From positions 1-64,000 of the forward strand of contig CALULO010000009.1 in NCBI GenBank assembly GCA_944321515.1: a stretch of 64,000 bases of DNA, read 5' to 3'. Source of the stretch: an uncultured Atopobiaceae bacterium. Lineage in GTDB: Bacteria; Actinomycetota; Coriobacteriia; Coriobacteriales; Atopobiaceae. The notes beneath the pieces were generated by a model that had not been told where the DNA came from, ran no database searches, and saw only the letters and a list, made by a program, of their open reading frames with translations. Of the stretch, positions 7,997 through 18,743 are shown piece after piece; the first letter of the stretch is position 1; every line of letters starts with the position of its first letter. A program made the translations under genes and the position numbers.

Positions 7997-8681
7997 CGGG
8001 TCGGGTGTTGTAACATCGAGCACCTTTGTCGCACCACCCCCAGACCCAAGCGTTTCCGCTCCTAAGCGCAGGGGGCTCGGGTATCTCATTGTAAAAAGAG
8101 CCTTTGACATTGTGTTCTCAGGAGTCGTTTGTGCGGTGGGCATCATTCCGTCTGTTGTTCTCTGTGTTGCAATTTGTGTAGACTCTCCGGGAAGTCCCGT
8201 GTTCAGACAGGAACGCATGGGTCTTCATGGCAAAAAGATTCACATCTTCAAGTTCCGCACCATGGTTGCCGACGCTCATGAGCATCCCGAGAGGTACATG
8301 ACGCCCGAGCAGCTTGATATGTGGAAACGCGAACAGAAGCTCGACGACGATCCGCGCATCACGCATATTGGTAAGTACCTGCGGCGTTCTTCGCTTGACG
8401 AAATCCCCCAATTCCTCAATGTGCTCAAAGGAGACCTCTCCGTTATTGGGCCTAGGCCCGTGACCGAGGCCGAGACCTATGAGTTTGGCGATGCACGTGA
8501 AGAGTTTCTCTCTTGCAAACCTGGCATCACTGGGTGGTGGCAGGTGACGGAGCACAACAACGCGACTTGGGAGAATGGCGACCGTCAGCTACTTGAGCTC
8601 TATTACGTGAGGCATGCAAGCTTATCGTTGGATGCCCAAGTCTTCATTAGAACCTTCAGGGCAATGGGGAAGGGGCGGTGA
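7965..8681 (+). CDS. Priming sugar-1-phosphate transferase (bacterial sugar transferase family)
   Basis: A 238-residue membrane enzyme of the WbaP/WcaJ C-terminal type, which moves a sugar-1-phosphate from a nucleotide sugar onto undecaprenyl phosphate, the first step of repeat-unit assembly. Motifs: KRAFDIVFSG and one membrane helix (about 48-70), then VFRQERMGLHGKKIHIFKFRTMV, YLRRSSLDEIPQFLNVLKGDLSVIGPRP and CKPGITGWWQVTEH. The large N-terminal multi-helix domain of WbaP is absent. The start is a TTG at 7965 inside the antiterminator gene, behind AGAGG; no in-frame ATG or GTG precedes the conserved part. Sugar specificity cannot be read. Confidence 0.85.
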   Translation: MGSKSSESTASGSGVVTSSTFVAPPPDPSVSAPKRRGLGYLIVKRAFDIVFSGVVCAVGIIPSVVLCVAICVDSPGSPVFRQERMGLHGKKIHIFKFRTMVADAHEHPERYMTPEQLDMWKREQKLDDDPRITHIGKYLRRSSLDEIPQFLNVLKGDLSVIGPRPVTEAETYEFGDAREEFLSCKPGITGWWQVTEHNNATWENGDRQLLELYYVRHASLSLDAQVFIRTFRAMGKGR

Positions 8682-9514
8682 TGGGTCTTCCGGCATTCTG
8701 CGACGCGCGGGTCGAGTTTGTGGTTCTCGCTTGGAACAGCGAGGCCGTCATAGGTTCCTGTGTTGATTCTGTGCTTGCACTCGAGTGTGCCTGCCTCGAC
8801 CTATGGGTGGTGGACAATGGCTCAACAGACGCTACGCCAAGGATTCTTGCAGAGGTGGCCGCGCGCGACCAACGCCTTCATGTGATAACGGAGCCGACGA
8901 ACCTCGGCACTACCGTCTCGCGCAACAAAGCTCTACGTAGGGTCTCAGGAGATTCGGATTATGTCTGTGTACTCGATTCGGATACCGTTGTCTGCCAGAG
9001 AGCCTTCGACACCATGGCTGACGCGTTGCGCTCCGATCCTTCGCTCGGAGTTGTCGGCCCGGAGATGGTGAGCTCATCTGGCAAAGTTCAACTCTCCGGT
9101 AGGAGTCTCCCGACACTCGCTATCAAACTCGGCAAAGTTTTTCCCGTCGCTCGCGTGGCCAAGTGGGCAGCGGAGGCTGAGCGCCCGCACGCCCCCATCC
9201 TGGGTGGCCTCCAGGATGTTGGGTATCTGCTATCCGCCTGCTGGTTCATGCCTAGATCGTCTCTCGAGCGGGTCGGCCTGCTCGACGAGCGAATTTTTTA
9301 CGCGCCCGAGGACGTGGACTGGTGCCTCAGGTGTCACAAAGCTGGCCTGCGCGTCACGCTTTGTCACAGAGCATGTATATCTCACGAGTACCAGAGGCTC
9401 TCTCACAAGAAGATGCTCAGCCGAATTAACTTTGAGCACGTTAAGGGCCTCATCTACTACTTCATTAAGCATCGTTACCTATTCCACTCGCCAAGTTATA
9501 ACGGATTGTCATAA
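8681..9514 (+). CDS. GT2-family glycosyltransferase (rhamnosyltransferase-like)
   Basis: A protein of about 277 residues with a GT-A fold: VVLAWNSEAVIGSCVDSVL, VVDNGSTDATP, NLGTTVSRNKAL and the metal-binding LDSDT. The acceptor side has DERIFYAPEDVDWCLR, typical of WbbL-like rhamnosyltransferases. The ATG overlaps the TGA of the sugar transferase by one base, with a GTG three bases upstream as an alternative start. It probably adds the second sugar of the repeat unit on the cytoplasmic face. A dTDP-rhamnose donor would fit the rfbB gene at 17.5 kb, but this is inference. Confidence 0.8.
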   Translation: MGLPAFCDARVEFVVLAWNSEAVIGSCVDSVLALECACLDLWVVDNGSTDATPRILAEVAARDQRLHVITEPTNLGTTVSRNKALRRVSGDSDYVCVLDSDTVVCQRAFDTMADALRSDPSLGVVGPEMVSSSGKVQLSGRSLPTLAIKLGKVFPVARVAKWAAEAERPHAPILGGLQDVGYLLSACWFMPRSSLERVGLLDERIFYAPEDVDWCLRCHKAGLRVTLCHRACISHEYQRLSHKKMLSRINFEHVKGLIYYFIKHRYLFHSPSYNGLS

Positions 9515-9591
9515 TGCTCGATGCATGAAAAGTGCATCCCCGTGCTTGTGAGATGAAGCGTATGAGCAAAGGCGCTAAGAAATGATTAAAC

Positions 9592-10785
9592 ATGGATAGA
9601 AAAGATCGAGTGCTGGCGGCGGCGGAGACCCCTCTCCAATTATTGAACCTGCTCTCAGTTCTATATGACTGTAGAGACAACTTGCCCATGGTTAATCTCG
9701 CAGTATATAAGGCATTTGATTGTAGCAACGAGATAATATCGGCAATAAAATCCACAGGTCTGCTTAATGACGTATTTTTAATTAGCCCCTACTACCAAGA
9801 TTTTCAGCAGTATAGAGCCGCTGTGGTATCGCTTGAACATGCGTTGAGCCCGAAAAGACACTGGGACAAATTCGGTAGCGCGCTCTCAATGATTCCAAAC
9901 ATTTCCTATTCGATTCTTATGGGTGGCGTTGCAACTGTCTATTTAATGGATCTAAAACAAAAGTTTGTCCCACGAGGCTATACAATTCTATATGAGGAGG
10001 GGGAGGGATCTTATCTCGGCAACTCCGTTAAATCAGCGGCAATGAATGATCGTGAGCTGCTGGTGCGTAGCAAAACTATAGCAAGGGGTATCCTCGGATC
10101 GTCGCTGTCCTTACTGTCTAGAGGGAGACTTTCCCTTAATGCGAAAGAGCTACGAGTCTATCGTCCTGATCTTATTGAACAGGGCGTATACAGAAGATGC
10201 CTTTCAGTCAGGAAAATAACACCAATAACGGGCGAAAAAAAGCGACTGCTCGCTCGCGTGTTTAATAATGAATGCACAAGTTCCATTAGACCAAGATGCT
10301 GGATATATTTGGGTAATCCAGATGTTGATCTTCCTGAGGAGGATGTTGCAGCAACAAAGAGACATCTGGCGGTGATTGGAAATGCCTGTTCCGAGCTAAT
10401 ATATCGCCCTCATCCGCGTACGCAAAACAAGTCTCTCGAAGGGCTTCCCCAAAGCGTTAGGATTGACGAGGGAACAAAATCGTGGGAAGTTGCATGTGCA
10501 AACGGACAAATTACTGACGACACTGTACTTTTTGGGTATGGATCGACAGCGTTGAGCAACCCAAAGAAAATGTTTGACCTGGAGCCCTTTGTGGTTTCGC
10601 TTCATAGGATGCTTTCGGAAAATATAAATAAGATTTATTCAGAGAAAGCCTTTATGAGCTTAAAGTCTATCTATACGGTGCCGGAAAAAGTGTGTGCACC
10701 TGAAACTATCGAAGAACTCGAGGGAGTGCTAGAGATGCTCCCATCCCAGCAGTTAGGTGGAAATAATAATGTTTCATCCAACTAG
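9592..10785 (+). CDS. Sialyltransferase-like glycosyltransferase (GT52/polysialyltransferase type)
   Basis: A 397-residue protein. The opening ETPLQLLNLLSVL matches the TPLQ-x-x-N start of GT52 lipooligosaccharide sialyltransferases. Later features agree with the wider bacterial sialyl- and polysialyltransferase group: an E-E-G-E-G-S-Y segment (about 137-143; the D/E-D/E-G motif), YRPHPR (HP motif, about 265) and GYGSTAL (Ser/Thr motif, about 315). It would transfer a CMP-activated nonulosonic acid; a matching CMP-sugar synthetase is encoded at 14535 in the same operon. Composition is AT-rich compared with the flanks. Family assignment is by eye from short motifs; a CDP-glycerol-type transferase is the main alternative. 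Confidence 0.6.
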   Translation: MDRKDRVLAAAETPLQLLNLLSVLYDCRDNLPMVNLAVYKAFDCSNEIISAIKSTGLLNDVFLISPYYQDFQQYRAAVVSLEHALSPKRHWDKFGSALSMIPNISYSILMGGVATVYLMDLKQKFVPRGYTILYEEGEGSYLGNSVKSAAMNDRELLVRSKTIARGILGSSLSLLSRGRLSLNAKELRVYRPDLIEQGVYRRCLSVRKITPITGEKKRLLARVFNNECTSSIRPRCWIYLGNPDVDLPEEDVAATKRHLAVIGNACSELIYRPHPRTQNKSLEGLPQSVRIDEGTKSWEVACANGQITDDTVLFGYGSTALSNPKKMFDLEPFVVSLHRMLSENINKIYSEKAFMSLKSIYTVPEKVCAPETIEELEGVLEMLPSQQLGGNNNVSSN

Positions 10786-11854
10786 TCAACCTGTTTGGAC
10801 GAAGGGGTATCAGGTAAGAGAGCATATAGTCTATAAAAGATCTGAGATCGAGTCTCCGCTGGTAAGCGTAATCGTTCCAGTGTTTAACATGGAAAGCCGC
10901 GGGTATCTCGATGACCTCCTGTCGTCGCTAGAGAAGCAGACTCTGAGTGAAATTGAGCTCATTCTTGTCGATGACTGTTCAACGGATGCCTCGCTTGACG
11001 TACTCATTAGATTTGCAGATAGAGTCAATAACGCAACAATCATCCATTCCCTGTCTAACGGTAGGCAGGGTGCCGCGCGAAATCTTGGCCTGGAATATGC
11101 GAGTGGAGAGTATATTGGTTTTGTAGACGGCGACGATGCGGTAGATCCGTCCTTCTACGAAGAGCTGTATCGTGCTGCTGTCGCAAAGAATGCTGATATG
11201 GCCGTCGCTCCATTTATCTTTACTGATGAGGCCCTTAATCCGGTGGGTATGGCTCGTTGGCAGATTCCAATGAGTTTGAGCGGGAGGCTAACAAAAGAAA
11301 AAAAGACACAGCTTCTGATTCATCCAGCACACATCTGGTGTTCTCTTTACAAGACAAGACTTTTTTCTGATTGCGGCCTGCGTTTTCCTGAAGGGGTTTA
11401 CTTTGAGGATAATCCGACCTGTTTTCGCTTATATTGTCAGGCGTCTTCCTGCGCAGTGCTAGATGAGGCGAGCTCGACCCCGAGATACTACTATCGCCAG
11501 AGTTCAGGCTCTACAGACCATAGGGTAGATATAATTAACAAGATTATTAATGATCGTATTTCAACATCGAATATGCTTTTTGAGGATGCCCTCGAATGTG
11601 GGATTTACAGCGAATATCCCGAAGCGGTTAATACATATTACCTACAGACAGCTCTTATAAATACTCTAAAAAAAATTTCTTGCTCCCCTACCAACAGAGA
11701 ACAACTTATTCGCTATACGGCTTGTTCTGTAGCCGAGCGCATTCGACCGAAGGCGTTAAACACATGCCGATGCTCTACGAAAAAACGTCTTCAGATTAAG
11801 TTGGCATACTATATGCCACGCGCATTTGTCTTCTTGTCGGACCTGGGTGTTTGA
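10769..11854 (+). CDS. GT2-family glycosyltransferase
   Basis: A 361-residue protein with SVIVPVFNME, ILVDDCSTDASLDVL, NGRQGAARNLGLEYASGEYIGFVDGDDAVD, the usual GT-A donor and D-x-D metal site, followed by a C-terminal acceptor domain (VYFEDNPTCFRLY). The ATG at 10769 is behind AGGTGG and overlaps the upstream gene by 17 bp; a GTG at 10757 would add four residues. It probably builds the repeat unit of the surface polysaccharide. Donor and acceptor cannot be read. Confidence 0.85.
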   Translation: MFHPTSQPVWTKGYQVREHIVYKRSEIESPLVSVIVPVFNMESRGYLDDLLSSLEKQTLSEIELILVDDCSTDASLDVLIRFADRVNNATIIHSLSNGRQGAARNLGLEYASGEYIGFVDGDDAVDPSFYEELYRAAVAKNADMAVAPFIFTDEALNPVGMARWQIPMSLSGRLTKEKKTQLLIHPAHIWCSLYKTRLFSDCGLRFPEGVYFEDNPTCFRLYCQASSCAVLDEASSTPRYYYRQSSGSTDHRVDIINKIINDRISTSNMLFEDALECGIYSEYPEAVNTYYLQTALINTLKKISCSPTNREQLIRYTACSVAERIRPKALNTCRCSTKKRLQIKLAYYMPRAFVFLSDLGV

Positions 11855-11876
11855 TTTCTAAGGGAAAGGCAGTCGG

Positions 11877-13091
11877 ATGTGTGCAATCTCATGGCAAACC
11901 GACAAGACGCTTAAGGCCTCTGCGAAAATCAGGGGGCTCTTCAGCTCTGCTCAGCGTTGGTTTTATATGGGGTTTCTTGGACTAATACTGGCAAACGGAC
12001 TAAACAGAACAACAATACCTGGGGCAATCAAGGATCCAGCTGTACTATTACTACAGGCCGTTGCTATCGGTGCATTTGCGATTCAATTTGTTATATCTAC
12101 TAAGGAAGTGAAGCGTGGACTGCTTGCTGTTGGGTTGGTAATCTGCGCAGTGCTCATCGGTGTTACTTCCTCGAGTTATACGCTTCTCTGGTTGTGTATG
12201 GCAGTCGTCTGTGCACGAGGGATAAGTTTGGAGCGAGTTGCGCTTGTTGTTACTATTGGATACATGGCTATTTTAGTGTTAGCGGTTCCTTTGGCACTGA
12301 CTGGACTTATAGAAAATGTGACTGTCGCTCGTGGGATGGGTGACAGCATGAGATACGCGCTAGGGTTCTCTCACCCAAACCAGCTTGGATTTATCTTAGT
12401 TACTGTATGCAGTGCACAGATGTGTATACATTATCAAAAAGAAACCATATGGGACTACGTTATTATTGCGTTTGCTGGATCAGTTGCGCTGTTCGTTGCA
12501 GATTCTAGAACAGCTGCACTCGGTTTAGCTTTGTTAGCGCTTATGATGAGAGTGTTTGGCCGGCTGAACAGCGCAATCGCTAGACGTCGTGCGGCAATGA
12601 TTGCCTTGGTCGCATTAATACTATGCGCTGCAGGAAGCGTGTTAATGGCGATACTATATGACGATACGAATCCCGTGATGTTTTCCGTAAGTAAGCTCTT
12701 GTCTAGTCGCCCATACTATGCAAATTACTATTTTGAAAGATACCCTGTAACACTCCTGGGGAACAGCTTTCTCGGAGCAGACAGAATAGTTAGGGCGGGG
12801 GTAGATACAACCCTACTTCTCGACAATGCATATTGCATGTTATTGCTGCGCCATGGTGTGCTTGGCTTCCTTATGGTTTTGGTACCTCTCATAGTAATCT
12901 TGATCCGGTTGGCTAGAGAGGACGCAGCGAGTCCATGGATTGCCGGAATCCTGCTCTATGCCGTTTTGGGATTATCGGAGAATGCATTTATCGATATATC
13001 AATCAATTTCTACTTGATTGGAATCACCCAGCTACTTCCGAATAATAATTTTCGCGAATTCTTTGCCACTGAACGAAAGAAAGAAGCTTAG
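11877..13091 (+). CDS. Wzy-like polysaccharide polymerase / O-antigen ligase family protein
   Basis: A 404-residue, very hydrophobic protein with about ten to twelve predicted membrane helices and one larger extracytoplasmic loop (about residues 260-310; RPYYANYYFERYPVTLLGNSFLGADRI) before the last helices (LLLRHGVLGFLMVL). The Y-x-x-x-R-H-G-x-x-G-F pattern is common in Wzy. It is followed 5 bp later by a Wzx-type flippase. Its role would be to polymerise flipped repeat units on the outer face of the membrane. Wzy proteins share little sequence, so the call depends on topology and context. Confidence 0.75.
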   Translation: MCAISWQTDKTLKASAKIRGLFSSAQRWFYMGFLGLILANGLNRTTIPGAIKDPAVLLLQAVAIGAFAIQFVISTKEVKRGLLAVGLVICAVLIGVTSSSYTLLWLCMAVVCARGISLERVALVVTIGYMAILVLAVPLALTGLIENVTVARGMGDSMRYALGFSHPNQLGFILVTVCSAQMCIHYQKETIWDYVIIAFAGSVALFVADSRTAALGLALLALMMRVFGRLNSAIARRRAAMIALVALILCAAGSVLMAILYDDTNPVMFSVSKLLSSRPYYANYYFERYPVTLLGNSFLGADRIVRAGVDTTLLLDNAYCMLLLRHGVLGFLMVLVPLIVILIRLAREDAASPWIAGILLYAVLGLSENAFIDISINFYLIGITQLLPNNNFREFFATERKKEA

Positions 13092-13096
13092 GAAGC

Positions 13097-14521
13097 ATGA
13101 TATCAATAAAGACCAGTAAGAAAGACATAATTTGGAATTATGTTGGAACTGCTGTATCCATGGCCAGTGGTTTTCTTCTGCTTCCACTTTTGATAAGGTA
13201 TTTGAGTGCCGATGAACTGGGCCTCTGGTATGTTTACGTAGCTGTAAGTAACTTAACCCAACTTTTCGAATTTGGGTTTAGCCCAACATTTGCAAGAAAT
13301 ATAGTCTATTGTCTAAGTGGATCAAGCAGGCTCTCGAAAAAGGGAGCTATTGAGACGGGGTCATCAAGCTCTGTCGATTGGCACATGCTGAGAGCGCTCT
13401 TGGCGACGTCAAAGTTTGTCTACGCTGTGATAGCAGCGATTGCGCTTATTGTTGCTTGTACCGTGGGGTCAGCTTATATAGCTGTTATTACACAAGAAAC
13501 TGGAGGGGTGGAAAAATGGATTTCCTGGGGCTTATTCTGCCTATCGATATATCTAAATCTATACTTCCTCTATTCAATCTCTTTTCTTCGCGGCGTAGGA
13601 GACGTGGCGAGTGAAAATAAGTCGAAAACTTATGCAAAGATATCCCAGCTGATTCTAAGTGCTGTGTTGCTTATGATAGGGTTTGGATTACTTGGTGCAT
13701 CTGTGGGTTTCCTCGCAAACGGCCTTGTTCTGCGCCTATTTGCTGGAAAGTATTTCTCAATGCACGAGGAAATAACAAAAGGAATTGCCAGCGACTCGAG
13801 TCCTATTAGTAAAATAGAAATCAAAGCGGTTTTTTCGGAGATTTCATCAATTGCGTGGCGTGATGGTGCGGTACAGATTGCGCTATATGCTTCGACTCAG
13901 GCTACCTCAATAGTCAGCTCTCTATTTCTCGGTCTCGCCGAGACCGGAATGTACTCCGTGATGCTCCAGCTCGGAACGGCCGTTTACAATTTCGCAGGGG
14001 CGTTTGTCAAATCATATTTTCCAACGTTTCAAGCATCTTTTGCAAAGCAAGATGTTGGCGGAATGCGCTCGATTGTTATGAGGGGGGTATCGGCGTACTG
14101 GCTCCTTTGCTGTTTTGGGACGCTGGGTATTATCGTGGTTGTCTTTCCCCTACTGCCGATTATTAAGCCAGGCGTCGAGGTGAGCGTCCCCTTCTATCTA
14201 TTTATGACGCTGTATCTGTGCCTCTTAAATCATCATTCAATTTTTTGTAATTTCATTATCGGAATGAACGAAATACCATATATGTTCGCCTACATTCTGT
14301 CGGCGCTTCTTGGCCTGGCCCTCTCAGTTATTTTCTCGGGCGCGCTTGGGCTCGGGGCATGGGGACTAGTGGGCGGACAATTTATTTCGCAAATTGTATA
14401 TAATAATTGGAAGTGGCCAAGATATGTCGTGGAGATTCTGAACACAACATACTTTCGTATGCTAATTGATGGGTGTGCATGGTGGAGTGAAAGACTTCGT
14501 ATGTTGCTGAAAGCATCCTAA
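13097..14521 (+). CDS. Wzx-like polysaccharide flippase
   Basis: A 474-residue polytopic protein of the polysaccharide-transport (MOP/MATE-like) superfamily. It opens with KKDIIWNYVGTAVSMASGFLLLPLLIRYLSADELGLWYVY, the usual first two helices of Wzx, and shows about fourteen hydrophobic segments. It would move lipid-linked repeat units across the membrane for the polymerase. It is AT-rich like its neighbours and has no signs of decay. Confidence 0.85.
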   Translation: MISIKTSKKDIIWNYVGTAVSMASGFLLLPLLIRYLSADELGLWYVYVAVSNLTQLFEFGFSPTFARNIVYCLSGSSRLSKKGAIETGSSSSVDWHMLRALLATSKFVYAVIAAIALIVACTVGSAYIAVITQETGGVEKWISWGLFCLSIYLNLYFLYSISFLRGVGDVASENKSKTYAKISQLILSAVLLMIGFGLLGASVGFLANGLVLRLFAGKYFSMHEEITKGIASDSSPISKIEIKAVFSEISSIAWRDGAVQIALYASTQATSIVSSLFLGLAETGMYSVMLQLGTAVYNFAGAFVKSYFPTFQASFAKQDVGGMRSIVMRGVSAYWLLCCFGTLGIIVVVFPLLPIIKPGVEVSVPFYLFMTLYLCLLNHHSIFCNFIIGMNEIPYMFAYILSALLGLALSVIFSGALGLGAWGLVGGQFISQIVYNNWKWPRYVVEILNTTYFRMLIDGCAWWSERLRMLLKAS

Positions 14522-14534
14522 AAAAGGAGGAGAT

Positions 14535-15260
14535 GTGTTCAACGAGGCAAAAGTTCTGGCGCTTATTCCTGCTCGTGGGGGATCAAAAGGAATCCCCGGC
14601 AAGAACATAAAGGAATTCAACGGCAGACCACTGGTTGCATATACAATTGCTGCAGCCCGAAGGAGCAAGTATATAGATGATGTTGTTGTATCGACTGACA
14701 GCAAGGAAATTGCTTCCGTTTCGCATAAGTACGGAGCTGAAACTCCGTTTTTAAGACCGGCGGATTTGGCTCAAGACACTTCGAAGACTATAGATGCCGT
14801 CATTCACGCCCGAGATACTCTTAAGGCTCTAGGGCGCTCCTATGATGTAATAGTTCTGTTGCAGCCAACCAGCCCCCTGAGGAGAGCGGATGAAATCGAT
14901 GGTGCTATTGAGACGTTCTTCTCGCATGGAAGACTTGGTCTTGCATCAGTCTCCGAAGCTTCCGAGAATCCAATATTGACTAGAAGGATTGATGCTTACG
15001 GCGTGCTGCATCCTGTTCTACCCGTTTCAAGCACCGTTCGACGTCAGGATATGCCGAGGTTTTGGCATGTTGACGGTGCAATTTACATCAACTGCTCGTC
15101 CGATTTGACATGTAACACAAGCCTTAACGATAATCCAATTGCATTTATTATGCCACAGTTAAGAGCGTCGGATATCGATAACCTTGAAGATTTTTTGTGT
15201 GCTGAAGAGATTTTGGCCGAGCTCGGGGACCCTCTTCCAGAGGAGGTTTCTCACGGCTAG
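14535..15260 (+). CDS. neuA: CMP-nonulosonate (acylneuraminate) cytidylyltransferase, NeuA-like
   Basis: A 241-residue protein starting with the family signature ALIPARGGSKGIPGKNI and continuing with PLVAYTI, VVVSTDSKEIASVS, RPADLAQDTS and LLQPTSPLR. It activates a nine-carbon acid such as N-acetylneuraminate, legionaminate or pseudaminate with CTP. The GTG start sits 4 bp after AGGAGG; an out-of-frame ATG at 14533 should not be used. No NeuB- or NeuC-like synthase or epimerase is visible in the window, so the acid would be made elsewhere or taken up. It is the last gene of the AT-rich block. Confidence 0.8.
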   Translation: MFNEAKVLALIPARGGSKGIPGKNIKEFNGRPLVAYTIAAARRSKYIDDVVVSTDSKEIASVSHKYGAETPFLRPADLAQDTSKTIDAVIHARDTLKALGRSYDVIVLLQPTSPLRRADEIDGAIETFFSHGRLGLASVSEASENPILTRRIDAYGVLHPVLPVSSTVRRQDMPRFWHVDGAIYINCSSDLTCNTSLNDNPIAFIMPQLRASDIDNLEDFLCAEEILAELGDPLPEEVSHG

Positions 15261-15768
15261 CCAATTGATGATTATCATCTGTACGGGTGGTTGTGTAAAA
15301 TCGTTTATTTATTCTCTCAATTGGCGGACAAGGATTTGACCATTGAAAGAATGTAAAACCCTTCAAAGGATATGAAAACCTTTCAATAATCATGTACTTG
15401 TTTGTAGGATCGTCCGTGAAATATTCCTTAAGACATATTGGGGTGCCCTATTGAAAAAATGGCATCGTTAGAATGGCGGCGCCTGACGTCCGAGTGTGGT
15501 GGATGTGTCACATAAGGTGGTCGTTACTCCAGGAGCCGTTATGATGCTTTTCGCGCTTCTATTGCGAGACGTTGCAGAATTCCTATCTGCATTTTCAAAG
15601 TGAGGAGCTTTGTTTTAGACAAACGTTTGAAGTATGCGGGCGAATCGGATTAATTGGCTAAATGCAAACGCATTTTTTGGCATAGATATTGATTGGTAGG
15701 CCAGTGTAATGGTTTAAGGATATTCGTCGCGTATTGTCACTTGAGGGTGGAGAGGGGAGCTTGACGTA
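15261..15768 (+). other. AT-rich gene-free stretch between neuA and the acyltransferase
   Basis: About 510 bp with no convincing reading frame on either strand. It contains a weak terminator-like hairpin (AAATGC-AAAC-GCATTTTTT, about 15660-15677) and a CAAACGTTTG palindrome just before it. Base composition is close to the AT-rich genes on its left. Probably a join between acquired blocks or a fully decayed gene. Confidence 0.5.
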
Positions 15769-16836
15769 GTGCGGGCGGGAGTTCAAATACGCCAGTTGAC
15801 AGGGATTAAGGTTTTTGCTTTGTTGGGCATTTTCTATTGGCACGTATGGCCGCATGCAGACTCGCCTGATGTGGGCGCGAGACTGGTCGAGCTCTTCTTC
15901 GTGATCTCCGGCTTCCTAGTTGGGCTGCGAAATCACGGTGCTTTCGAGGTCTCGGCTTCCGGCTGCTGGGGATATGTATGGCCAAAGATAAGAAAACTCT
16001 ATCCAGTGTATCTGGTCGGTCTCTCCCTCGGAGTCTTGAGCGTTGCGCTAAGGGGTTCTTTTCAGTTTGGCGCGGACACAATCCTTCCAATTGTTTGGGC
16101 GCTCGGCCTTCAGCAGGCGTGGATTCCGGCCGCTGCCATGGTTTATAATGGCGCATCGTGGTTTATCTCCGCTTGGGCATTCTGTATGCTTTGTGCACCG
16201 CTGCTTCAGTGGCTGCTCGACGTGGCTCAAGATACTTTGGGTGCTGCGCAAGGCCTTGTTGTGTATTTTGTTGTCACGCTTGCCGTCCGTGTGTTTCTGG
16301 AAATGTGCCATCTGTGTTCCCCTGGAGTATATGCGTATTCGCTGCATTCAAACCCCTTTGTCAGACTCCTTGAGTTCTCGCTTGCATATGCCGTCGGGGT
16401 CTGGTTTCGCGACCGTGCGGGTAGGGGGCTTTCGTTCGGAGTGAGCTCTCTGATTGAGGTTGGGGTCGTCGTGGTTGCCGCATCCTGTGTAATTGGCTTA
16501 GATACAGTGTGGCCACGCTGGGCTTTTGTACTTGTCTGGGTTGCCTTTGTTCCAATTCTGGCAAGGGGCGGCGGCCTTCTCTCTTGGCTTCTTTCCCGAA
16601 GGCCAATCGTTATGTGCGGTAAAATTGAGATGGAGTTCTTTCTTTTGCACAACGCGATTATTGGGGTTGTCACTGCGCTTTTCTTTATTTTTGATCTAGG
16701 TGGTTATAAGAGGGCTGCGCTCATTTCTTTCTTGGCAACGATTGCTCTCGCTCTAATCTGTCGGTGGCTATTTCGTAGCTCAAATCCTGGCGTTTCGTTT
16801 CGCAGGAAATTTGGTTCTGAATCAAGTGGGCGATGA
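15769..16836 (+). CDS. Acyltransferase-3 family membrane protein
   Basis: A 355-residue polytopic protein of the OafA/YrhL-like acyltransferase-3 family. It starts QIRQLTGIKVFALLGIFYWHVWPH, which carries the conserved first-helix pattern and catalytic-region His, then RLVELFFVISGFLVGLRNH, the F-F-V-I-S-G-F-L motif, and KIRKLYPVYLV, the R-x-x-R/K-x-x-P motif. About ten helices follow. It would O-acetylate, or otherwise acylate, a surface sugar. The GTG at 15769 is preceded by AGAGGGGAG. It stands alone between two gene-free gaps, so it may be a separate addition to the locus. Confidence 0.85.
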   Translation: MRAGVQIRQLTGIKVFALLGIFYWHVWPHADSPDVGARLVELFFVISGFLVGLRNHGAFEVSASGCWGYVWPKIRKLYPVYLVGLSLGVLSVALRGSFQFGADTILPIVWALGLQQAWIPAAAMVYNGASWFISAWAFCMLCAPLLQWLLDVAQDTLGAAQGLVVYFVVTLAVRVFLEMCHLCSPGVYAYSLHSNPFVRLLEFSLAYAVGVWFRDRAGRGLSFGVSSLIEVGVVVVAASCVIGLDTVWPRWAFVLVWVAFVPILARGGGLLSWLLSRRPIVMCGKIEMEFFLLHNAIIGVVTALFFIFDLGGYKRAALISFLATIALALICRWLFRSSNPGVSFRRKFGSESSGR

Positions 16837-18523
<1,687 letters not shown>

Positions 18524-18555
18524 ACCCGGTCCGGCGACATCAGCCAGCAGCTAGA

Positions 18556-18592
18556 GGGGGCGGGCGCCGCGCAATCGGCGCCCGCCCCTTTT
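18556..18592 (+). terminator. Rho-independent terminator of rfbB
   Basis: A GC-rich stem (GGGGCGGGCGCCG, loop CGCAAT, CGGCGCCCGCCCC) followed by TTTT, 33 bp after the rfbB stop. Confidence 0.9.
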
Positions 18593-18743
18593 GCCATGTA
18601 CGTTACTCGAATGTCGCCGCCGCTCTTCCGCGCCCGCCGCTTGTCGGGAGAGTGCGACCGCCTGCGACCTTGGCCCGCGTCCCCTTGCCTCCCCGGGGAA
18701 GACTGGGGCTTGAAGCAGTCAACCGTCCCAGAAGGGAGCTGGC

